Both the position numbers and the translations under genes were made by a program. The notes under the pieces were generated by a model that was given only the letters and a program-made list of their open reading frames with translations, was not told where the DNA came from and ran no database searches. Shown one piece after another: positions 7,736 through 15,500 of a stretch of DNA of 37,711 nt. Each line of letters begins with the position of its first letter. Within the stretch, counting starts at the first letter, position 1. The stretch spans positions 1 through 37,711 of the forward strand of contig SVOA01000015.1 in the NCBI GenBank assembly GCA_015066635.1, read 5' to 3'. This DNA is from Oscillospiraceae bacterium. Lineage in GTDB: Bacteria > Bacillota > Clostridia > Oscillospirales > Acutalibacteraceae.

Positions 7736-9255
7736 ATTTACTGTATCTTAAAAGCGGAACCGATGTCCGCGGTGTGGCTGTGAACGAGGAGGAACCCGAT
7801 AAAATAGACTTGACGGATGAAGCCGTCAGACGAATCTGCCAGGCGTTTGTTTATTTCCTGAGCGCCAAGCAGCACACGGAGAAGGATGAACTGAGAATTT
7901 CGGTCGGGCACGACTCGAGAATCAGTGCGCCGCGAATCAAAAAGCAGGTTACGGCGCAGCTTCTGTCAATGGGCGTTAATGTAGTTGACTGCGGTCTGGC
8001 ATCAACTCCCGCTATGTTTATGACAACCGTTCTCGACAAGTGCGACGGAGCCGTGCAGATTACGGCAAGCCATCATCCGTTTGACAGAAACGGACTGAAA
8101 TTCTTTACAAAGAGCGGAGGACTTTCCTCTGCCGAGATTACAAAAATACTTGAGGTTGCGGAACAGAATGAAGCTGTTGCTTACGACACCTCAAGAGAGG
8201 CGGCAGAGACGGACTTTATGCAGAAGTACGCCGCGCATTTAAGAGAAATCGTAAAGCGGGGCGTTAATTCTCAGCTTGATTACGGCAGACCTCTTGAGGG
8301 TATGAGAATAGTTGTCGATGCAGGCAACGGCGTAGGAGGTTTCTTTGCAACCGACGTGCTGGAACCTCTCGGAGCGGATATAACGGGTTCGCGCTATCTT
8401 GAGCCCGACGGATATTTTCCGCACCATATTCCCAACCCCGAGGACGAAACCGCTATGCAGTCAATACGCGAGGCTGTGCTTGAGTCGCACGCCGACCTCG
8501 GCGTAATCTTTGACACGGACGTTGACAGGGCGGCTTGCGTCAGCCGCGACGGTAACGAAATAAACCGCAACCGCCTTGTTGCGCTTGCTTCGGCGATAGC
8601 ACTTGAAAACAACGAAGGCGGCACGATAGTTACCGACAGCGTTACAAGCGCGGGACTTACGGAGTTTATAAACGAAACTCTCGGCGGTAAGCATTGCCGT
8701 TTCAAGAGAGGATACAAAAACGTAATTGACGAGAGTATGCGGCTTTGCAGCGAGGGAGAAAATTCCCCGCTTGCCATAGAGACCTCGGGACATGCCGCTT
8801 TCCGTGAGAATTATTTCCTTGACGACGGCGCATACCTTATGGTTAAAATCATAATCAAGGCGGCTCAGCTGCGCAGCGAAGGCAGACAGCTTGAGGACCT
8901 TATCAAAGATTTAAAGGAGCCTCTTGAGGAAAAATCTTTCCGTCTTAAAATACTTGCCGACGATTTCCGCGAATTCGGAAACGGCATTATAGAGAAGATT
9001 GAGAAAACAGCGCTTCTCAAGGAGGACTGGACTGTTGCGGACGACAGCAGAGAGGGAGTCAAGATTATTTTTGACAGTCCGGAGTATGACGGCTTCTTTA
9101 TTCTTCGCATGAGCGTTCACGACCCCGTTATGCCTCTTAACATTGAGAGCGCGGTACAGGGCGGCGTGCGCAGAATTTCAGAGGCGGTTTACCGTGAGCT
9201 CGGCATATATCCCGAGCTGGACATTTCAGCACTTTCGGAATATGTCAAAAATTAA
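7732..9255 (+). CDS. Phosphoglucomutase/phosphomannomutase (alpha-D-phosphohexomutase)
   Basis: A 507-residue cytoplasmic enzyme that moves phosphate between C1 and C6 of a hexose. It starts at a TTG overlapping the previous stop (TTGA), supported by AAGGAGG 8 bases upstream. The phosphoserine loop is TASHHPFDRNG (S113; the usual TASHNP has an extra His here), the Mg loop is DTDVDR (D261, D263, D265), and the sugar-specificity loop is ETSGH followed by the LDDGAYL segment. In this operon it could convert the sugar-1-phosphate from the GalK-like kinase, after epimerisation, to glucose-6-phosphate. Glucose versus mannose or glucosamine preference cannot be settled from sequence. This is the last gene of the operon; I see no clear hairpin terminator after it. 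Confidence 0.88.
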   Translation: MNLLYLKSGTDVRGVAVNEEEPDKIDLTDEAVRRICQAFVYFLSAKQHTEKDELRISVGHDSRISAPRIKKQVTAQLLSMGVNVVDCGLASTPAMFMTTVLDKCDGAVQITASHHPFDRNGLKFFTKSGGLSSAEITKILEVAEQNEAVAYDTSREAAETDFMQKYAAHLREIVKRGVNSQLDYGRPLEGMRIVVDAGNGVGGFFATDVLEPLGADITGSRYLEPDGYFPHHIPNPEDETAMQSIREAVLESHADLGVIFDTDVDRAACVSRDGNEINRNRLVALASAIALENNEGGTIVTDSVTSAGLTEFINETLGGKHCRFKRGYKNVIDESMRLCSEGENSPLAIETSGHAAFRENYFLDDGAYLMVKIIIKAAQLRSEGRQLEDLIKDLKEPLEEKSFRLKILADDFREFGNGIIEKIEKTALLKEDWTVADDSREGVKIIFDSPEYDGFFILRMSVHDPVMPLNIESAVQGGVRRISEAVYRELGIYPELDISALSEYVKN

Positions 9256-9264
9256 ACTTTACTA

Positions 9265-9292
9265 TTGACAAAGCATAAATATTATTTAAAAT
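9265..9292 (+). promoter_or_regulatory. Promoter for acpP-proS
   Basis: A perfect TTGACA (9265-9270), a 16-base spacer and TAAAAT (9287-9292) lie about 30 bases before the acpP start, just after the phosphohexomutase stop. Confidence 0.75.
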
Positions 9293-9322
9293 TAGTATAT
9301 AACACCAAAAGGGAGACCCGAT

Positions 9323-9547
9323 ATGATTTTTGATAGAGTCAGAGAAATCATCAGCAAGGAGTTTGAAATTGACGAGCAGGCAGTTACGCCCGAAACTCTC
9401 CTTACAGACGACCTTGACGCCGACAGTCTGGAGATAATCGACCTGGTAATGTCGCTCGAGGACGAATTCGGTATGGAGGTTCCCGACGAAGCCGTACAGG
9501 GTTTTAAAACCGTAGGCGACATAGCAAAGTATATAGAAGAAAACTAA
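9323..9547 (+). CDS. acpP: Acyl carrier protein
   Basis: A 74-residue acidic four-helix protein that carries growing acyl chains in fatty-acid synthesis. The phosphopantetheine site is S35 in DADSLE, followed by the typical helix II ([13 protein letters not shown]) and the VPDE turn. Length and motif match bacterial AcpP closely. The ATG is preceded by AAGGGAGA. It has its own promoter and is followed 31 bases later by proS, so it is likely cotranscribed with it rather than with a fab cluster; no other fatty-acid gene is in the window. A specialised carrier protein cannot be excluded. Confidence 0.9.
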   Translation: MIFDRVREIISKEFEIDEQAVTPETLLTDDLDADSLEIIDLVMSLEDEFGMEVPDEAVQGFKTVGDIAKYIEEN

Positions 9548-9560
9548 ACGCGGAAGCGTT
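9547..9560 (+). other. Small GNRA-loop hairpin between acpP and proS
   Basis: AACGC-GGAA-GCGTT forms a 5-bp stem with a GGAA (GNRA) loop starting at the last base of acpP. There is no T-run, so it is not a terminator. It may shield or stabilise the acpP mRNA end before the proS ribosome site. Confidence 0.35.
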
Positions 9561-9578
9561 GGACAAGGATGTAAAATA

Positions 9579-11015
9579 ATGGCAGAGCAAAAAAAGATGG
9601 TTAACGACATTACCTCTATGGAGGAAGATTTTGCCAAATGGTACACTGATGTCGTTAAAAAAGCAGAGTTAGCCGAATATACCAGCGTAAAGGGCTGTAT
9701 GGTAATCAGACCTTACGGTTACGCTATATGGGAGAATATACAGCGCATTATGGACGGTATGTTCAAGGCAACGGGGCACGAAAACGTATGTATGCCCATG
9801 TTCATACCCGAGAGTCTGCTTAACAAGGAGAAGGAGCATGTCGAGGGCTTTGCGCCCGAGGTTGCGTGGGTAACTCACGGAGGCAGCGAGAAGCTGGAGG
9901 AAAGACTTTGTGTCAGACCTACCTCGGAAACGCTTTTCTGTGAGCACTACAAGGCGGTAGTTCATTCTTACAGAGATTTGCCGAAGCTCTACAATCAGTG
10001 GGTATCGGTAGTACGCTGGGAAAAGACAACAAGGCCGTTCCTGAGAACGAGAGAATTCCTCTGGCAGGAGGGACATACGATTCACGCCACAGCCGAAGAG
10101 GCTCAGCAGGAAACCGTAAAGATGCTCAACGTTTATGCGGACTTTTGCGAAAATGTTCTTGCTATGCCCGTTATCAAGGGTATCAAGACAGAGAAGGAGC
10201 GTTTTGCAGGCGCTGAGGAAACATATACGATAGAGGCGCTTATGCACGACGGCAAAGCGCTTCAGTCAGGCACCTCGCATTATTTCGGCGACGGCTTTGC
10301 AAAGGCATTCGGAATTCAGTATATGGACAGGAACAATACCCTTCAGTATCCGTTCCAAACCTCATGGGGAACCACGACAAGACTTATCGGCGCGATTATT
10401 ATGACTCACGGCGACAACAACGGACTTGTGCTTCCTCCCAAGGTTGCGCCGATTCAGGTAATAGTTGTCCCGATTGCCCAGCATAAGGAGGGCGTTCTTG
10501 AGAAGGCGGCTGAGCTGAGTGAAAGACTTTCAAAGATTTGCAGAGTAAAGAGCGATATTACCGACAATTCGGCGGGCTGGAAGTTTGCCGAGTACGAGAT
10601 GAAGGGTGTACCGCTCAGACTTGAAATTGGCCCCAAGGACATTGAAAAGAATCAATGCGTTATCGTGCGCAGGGACAGCGGAGAAAAGATTTTTGTATCT
10701 CTTGACGAGCTTGAAACAAAGATTCCTGAGCTGCTGCAGGCTGTTCACGACGGACTTTACGCCAAGGCACTCGCGAGAAGAAGCGAGATGACCTATACCG
10801 CGCACAGCTTTGACGAGCTTTTTGATATTGCCGAGAACAAGCCCGGCTTTATAAAGGCGATGTGGTGCGGCAGCCGTGAGTGTGAGGACGCGCTCAAGGA
10901 AAAGGCGGGCGTAACCTCGCGCTGTATCCCGTTTGAGCAGGAGAAGGTCGGCGACACCTGTGTCTGCTGCGGCAAGCCTGCCGATAAGATGCTCTATTGG
11001 GGCAAGGCATATTAA
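9579..11015 (+). CDS. proS: Prolyl-tRNA synthetase, archaeal/eukaryote-like short type
   Basis: 478 residues; charges tRNA-Pro with proline. This is the short ProRS (about 480 residues) without the bacterial editing insertion. It has an extra C-terminal zinc-type domain and ends in Tyr (LYWGKAY), as in archaeal and many clostridial enzymes. Class II motifs are visible: RPTSETLF, motif 2 [12 protein letters not shown] and motif 3 [16 protein letters not shown]. The C-terminal metal site is formed by Cys in [14 protein letters not shown] and CVCCG. The start ATG follows AAGGATG. Bacterial-type proS is about 570 residues, so the type assignment is firm. Confidence 0.95.
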   Translation: MAEQKKMVNDITSMEEDFAKWYTDVVKKAELAEYTSVKGCMVIRPYGYAIWENIQRIMDGMFKATGHENVCMPMFIPESLLNKEKEHVEGFAPEVAWVTHGGSEKLEERLCVRPTSETLFCEHYKAVVHSYRDLPKLYNQWVSVVRWEKTTRPFLRTREFLWQEGHTIHATAEEAQQETVKMLNVYADFCENVLAMPVIKGIKTEKERFAGAEETYTIEALMHDGKALQSGTSHYFGDGFAKAFGIQYMDRNNTLQYPFQTSWGTTTRLIGAIIMTHGDNNGLVLPPKVAPIQVIVVPIAQHKEGVLEKAAELSERLSKICRVKSDITDNSAGWKFAEYEMKGVPLRLEIGPKDIEKNQCVIVRRDSGEKIFVSLDELETKIPELLQAVHDGLYAKALARRSEMTYTAHSFDELFDIAENKPGFIKAMWCGSRECEDALKEKAGVTSRCIPFEQEKVGDTCVCCGKPADKMLYWGKAY

Positions 11016-11070
11016 GGTATTTAAGGAAGAAAAAAAGATAGATTACTATCACAAAACGGAGGAATTATAA

Positions 11071-11778
11071 ATGGTAAAAAGAATTATTGCGGTCTGCTGT
11101 GTACTTGTAATGACGGTGCTGATTTTTGCAGCCTGTGAGAAGAAACCCCCGATGGAGGAGATTAACGGCATTGAGAAGGCTGTCGCATACGATGAGGAAG
11201 GACAGACCGTACTTAACAGCTCGGGACAGCTCCGTGTATATTCTCTTGACGAGAAGGGACATATTCAGTATGAGGAGGACGGAACTCCCGTATATAGCTA
11301 TGTAAATCTTCCTTCAATCAGAGCTGACGGTCAGACTGTTGACACTGATGAATATTCTCTTACTATGCCGGGAGGGTGGGAAACCAACTCGGCAGGTGTA
11401 TTCTCAAAGAACGGTACTGACGGCAAGTGTACTGTTTCAATGGGACTTGCAAGCAGTCTTGAGGACAGCAGCTTTGACGCGTATATTCAGGAAAATCGTA
11501 TGACCAACGAGGAAAATGTTCAGAAGGTTAAGGAGCAGTATCCAAACTATACGGTTGACATGAGTACAGAGAATTTCCTGCTTGCAGAGAGAAATGCCTA
11601 TGCTGCAACATATATTATTAAGGATGAAAACGGCAAAGTTGTTCATTACGCTGTAATGATTTACTACAGTTATGAGGGACAGGCTTACTTTATCAACTAT
11701 ATATGCAAGGACGGAATCGGCTATGACGAGAGCTTTGACTTCACTTCATATATCAAGGAAAACTATGTAATCAAATAA
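11071..11778 (+). CDS. Putative lipoprotein of unknown function
   Basis: 235 residues with a lipoprotein signal: basic MVKR, a hydrophobic core and the lipobox IFAAC, so Cys22 should be lipidated and the protein held on the outer face of the membrane. The mature part is acidic, starts with KKPPMEEING and contains a predicted beta-rich region with SLTMPGGWE followed by TDGKCTVSMG. This resembles DUF-type domains for small secreted proteins that use the phrase 'LTLPEGW', but I cannot name a family with confidence. ATG start behind ACGGAGGA. Probably cotranscribed with proS and ended by the terminator that follows. Confidence 0.75.
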   Translation: MVKRIIAVCCVLVMTVLIFAACEKKPPMEEINGIEKAVAYDEEGQTVLNSSGQLRVYSLDEKGHIQYEEDGTPVYSYVNLPSIRADGQTVDTDEYSLTMPGGWETNSAGVFSKNGTDGKCTVSMGLASSLEDSSFDAYIQENRMTNEENVQKVKEQYPNYTVDMSTENFLLAERNAYAATYIIKDENGKVVHYAVMIYYSYEGQAYFINYICKDGIGYDESFDFTSYIKENYVIK

Positions 11779-11793
11779 AGCGGATATAAATAG

Positions 11794-11826
11794 AAGAGGA
11801 ACGGTTTTGACCGTTCCTCTTTTTTC
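11794..11826 (+). terminator. Strong intrinsic terminator
   Basis: A 12-bp perfect stem (11794-11805 with 11810-11821, core GAGGAACGGT), a TTTG loop and a T-rich tail. It ends the acpP-proS-lipoprotein unit. Confidence 0.9.
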
Positions 11827-12115
11827 TCTTTTCGGGAAGCCATGCAAGATAACAATATCAATATTTACATAATTGAAAGATACCCCGGCACAATATCTTG
11901 AGGCAGGGCAAAAAATAGACGACAAACAGCGAAAAAATGTCTAATATCGAGCACTGATGTTCAAAAGTCGGTGCAAAAAACGGGCAAAACCGAATTGTTA
12001 ACAAATTGTTCACAATTTTATGGAAAAATCGCCAAAATTGTTTGAATAAAATGCTAAAAAATCACAAATTTATTTATGCAAAACGGAAAAACGGCAATAA
12101 ACTGTGAATAAATAA
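11827..12115. other. AT-rich non-coding stretch with two adjacent palindromes
   Basis: No convincing gene is present. The notable structure is at 11995-12018: a perfect 10-bp palindrome TTGTTAACAA overlapping AAATTGT-TC-ACAATTT, both built on the half-site AATTGTT, which recurs at 12037-12043. They lie about 100 bases before the -35 of the next promoter and could be binding sites for a dimeric regulator. This is inference from symmetry only. Confidence 0.35.
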
Positions 12116-12144
12116 TTGACTTTTTGCCTTTATAATTGTAAAAT
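12116..12144 (+). promoter_or_regulatory. Promoter for the structured leader and the giant surface gene
   Basis: TTGACT (12116-12121), a 17-base spacer and TAAAAT (12139-12144). The predicted transcript starts near 12151, leaving a leader of about 360 nt before the ATG at 12514. Confidence 0.65.
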
Positions 12145-12151
12145 AAAATCA

Positions 12152-12498
12152 ACCATAGGAATGGTGTAATTGGGCGTAGTGCGCCACAAGGCTGCGCTAT
12201 GTCAAGAATACGGGGAAAGCATACTATGATATGTGCCCGTGTTCAAATGCCCGTTATGATACACATCCTACGGTAATAATCGCACTCGGGTGTGTATCAT
12301 CGTTCCCACCGACTTCGCAATAGTGGGATGGTGGGAACCAAACCGAGTAAACAATGACAGTGTTTGCGGAAACCTCCTTTAATTCTAACAAAAATAAGGG
12401 CGGTCAGAGGCTGGAAACAAACGCAGTCGCAAACGCCGGTAATCGCTCGGCCGGTATTACGAACAGAGCGAAACAGCATTTTTAAATGCAAAAATTAT
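12152..12498 (+). ncRNA. Long structured 5' leader, possible cis-regulatory RNA
   Basis: Several stems can be drawn. ACCAT/ATGGT is at 12152-12165. A 13-bp stem pairs 12256-12268 with 12288-12300 (ATGATACACA at its base) around a 19-nt loop. A second perfect 9-bp stem pairs 12302-12310 with 12330-12338 (GTTCCCACC), also around 19 nt. ACTCGG in the first loop (12284-12289) can pair with CCGAGT at 12343-12348, which would make a pseudoknot. Near the ribosome site are CGCTC/GAGCG (12444-12448, 12466-12470) and GCATTT/AAATGC (12476-12489). I could not match it to a known riboswitch consensus (cobalamin, c-di-GMP I/II, SAM, ydaO, T-box were considered). It is either a new cis-regulator or an independent small RNA. 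Confidence 0.5.
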
Positions 12499-12513
12499 AG
12501 GAGGAAAGATTAT

Positions 12514-15500
12514 ATGAAAAAATCAACCAAACTGTTAAGCATTATTCTTGCAGTTATTATGATTTTGTCATCTCTCACTGTTGGCGCTTTTGCTGCAAAG
12601 ACGGCTTATCAGACAAAAGATAACCTTGAGTCTCTTGGCGCATACAACAACTACGGTACTGTAACCCGTCTTACAACAGAAGAGAGAACATCAATCGCGT
12701 TTGACGCTCTTGATATGCTGCTTGCAAAGGCAAATATCAACATGGGTACAGTTTTTGATATGCTTGGTTTCAAAATCATCATCAACTTTACATCAGTTGA
12801 TAATATCTGCGTTTCACTCGACAGCTTCTACGGAGTTCTTGAGGACGGCGGCTTCCTGGCAGGTATAGCAATGGCAGTCATGAACTTCGGTATCCTTGAG
12901 AGCGTTGACTTAAGCCCCTGGCAGACAGGCATGACACGTGCCAACCAGGCTCAGCTTACAATTGTTACAAAGCTGCTTCAGACTCTTGCTAAGAACTCAG
13001 GCGTTGTTAACACGGTTCTTACATCGGGTATTGATCTCGGTCAGATAGCTTCCATCGCTCACCTGAACCTCAAGCCCATCAGCGACCTTGTTGTAGACCT
13101 TCCCGGACTTATCAAGAATCTTGTTTATCCGCTCTTCTCAAGACCGGATGAAAAGAGTACGGACCGTAACAAGCTCTATAACAAAACCGTAGGCGTTGAG
13201 ACGGCTATCGATGATTTTGTTAAGGGCCTCTTTACAAAGCCGATGAACTGGACTTCCTACAGAGTTGACGCTTCAGGCAACGACCTCGGCTATACAACAG
13301 CTCTTCCGAAGGATACAGATTCCGACAAATCAACACGTTACTTCGAAATAAGCCAAGATAAGAACACAATCACTCAGTACGACTTCAAGTATAAGGCAGA
13401 CAGCATTCTCAAGGCTGACCCCGAGCAGGGCACATGGGTTGAGACTGTTACCTATACAAAGTCGGCTACAGAGGAGTTCGGTAACCCCGGCGTTTATCTC
13501 TATAACGCTCCCGAGGGCTACGAAGGCGACCAGACTCTTAAGTGGTACACAGCAGGTAATGACGGCATCTGGCTTCCTCAGCTTAAGGAAGCTATGGACA
13601 ACAACGCATTTACCTTCTCACTTAACGGCACTGACTCCGTACTTTCACTTCTCTATAAGTTCGCTCCCTACATCTTCAGAGAGATGGCTCCCGTAGTTCT
13701 TAACGGTTCTGTTAAGAAACTCGTTGCAGAGCTCTTTGACGTTAAGTTCACAAAGCTCGGCAATAAGGGCGAGTTTGTTGCTCCCGAGAGCGATGCCTTC
13801 TTTACAGAGGAACAGGGCGAGTATCTTTGGGAATGGTCAAATTACAAGGTAATTAACGGCGTTCCTTACTATCGTTTCCAGGATGAGTTCTTTGTAGGCG
13901 AAATTCCTGCAAACATCAGCACATACTATTATATGTTCGACTGGAACTACACCATCACAGGCGATTTCCTTGACGAATTCATTCCTGCCGGCTCACTCGG
14001 CACAAGCTCATCAACAAGAATTCTTACAAATCTTAACAGCTTTGTTAAGAAGGCTATTGATACCATTATACTTCCTACATGGACAGTAAACGGTACAACC
14101 TATAACAGAAATACAGTATTCGCATGGTCAACAACAAACGGCAACGGCGACCTTCTCGACAACATCCTTAATGTTGCGAGAAATGTTGTTAACATTGCTC
14201 CTGTTGAGATCTTCGGCGACTACTATTCAGAGGCACAGTTCTATACTGCAATGATGACAGGCACCCTTTCACAGGCTGTCAACGGCGCTATCTGCGAGGG
14301 CGTTAAGCTCCTTATGAAGCAGATTGAGTTCCCGGACAACATTGTTAACCAGAACATGCTCGCTATCGGCGCAGTAGTAGTTCGTGAGCTCTGCTCACAG
14401 CTTATGCCTTCCTACAATTTCGATGCTCTTATTTACTCTGACTACGGCGACGCAGCAGGTCATGACAGAGCAGTCCTTGAAGGCAAAGATAAGGAATACT
14501 GGCTGAATGTCTGCCTTACCATGGGTCTTGACCTCGGTCTCTATTACCTTCGTAACCTTGCTGACCTCGGCGAGGATACAAACTATGACTACTACAAGGT
14601 TATGAAGAACCTCGGCGCTATCCCCAGCAACGATGCTGAGGCTATGACTTACACAGCAAACTTTGATGTTTCCAAGTGGACATACAAGGTTGACTGGATT
14701 GCCGACTGGGCTCTTGCCACAGAGGAATGGTGCTGGAGAATGAGCTACGCCATCAACGTAACAGGCGCAACAACTCTTACTTCAGATCAGGATCCTTGGG
14801 CAAAGATCAACTCGGTACTGCTTGCAATCCTTCCGCTTGATAAGCTTCTCAATACAAGCGGCGCAACATCAAGCACTTTCCTTGAGAAGGTTCTCAGAGA
14901 TAAGTTTGTATATGCTATTGCAGACCTTGACCTTCCCAAACTTGTAAGTCTGTTTGATATCCCGACAGGTACAGACTGCTACTTCACAAGCTCGAATATC
15001 CTTAACCAGGCAGTTAAGCTTATCGTTTATATCCTTGACGGTATCCTTAATAAGACCTACGCCGGCGAGCTTCTTTCAAAGAGCACATTTACTTCACTGT
15101 CTGCATTCCTTAACCATAATAATCTTAAGTCAGCTGTTGTAACACTTGTCGGCAAGCTTAATACATTTGTTTATACAAATAAGCTTATTGATGTTGTAAT
15201 GCCTTTCGTTAACATGTTCCTCGGCTGGAAGACAGATCCTCAGGAATATAAAGATCCCACAATCGGCTTTACAAACAGCGGCGGCGACACCTATCTTCAT
15301 AAGGACGCTACCAACTACATTACCTTTACAAACAACTCCGCAGGTATGCTTCTTCGCCACAGAAGTCCCGACAATCTTAAGTATAAGTATGACTCACCTT
15401 ATACTATCGTAATTGATTCAATTACATTTGATACAACTCAGATGAGCCTTAAGACAGCTCTCTCGAGCTCGAACAATAGGGTTTCTCCTTATGAGACAAA

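Noticed and set aside
12199-12276. A 25-codon ATG open frame inside the structured leader (MSRIRGKHTM...)
   Set aside because: There is no ribosome site before it, and it overlaps the stems of the leader. It might be a leader peptide but nothing supports it.
12152-12498. Match of the leader to known riboswitches, tmRNA, RNase P, SRP RNA or 6S RNA
   Set aside because: None of the conserved cores I can recall (B12 box, GEMM, SAM, T-box, RNase P P4, tmRNA ends) is visible by eye.
12364-12513. In-frame 50-residue N-terminal extension of the giant secreted protein
   Set aside because: It would put a basic low-quality stretch before a clear signal peptide, and the ATG at 12514 has an excellent ribosome site.
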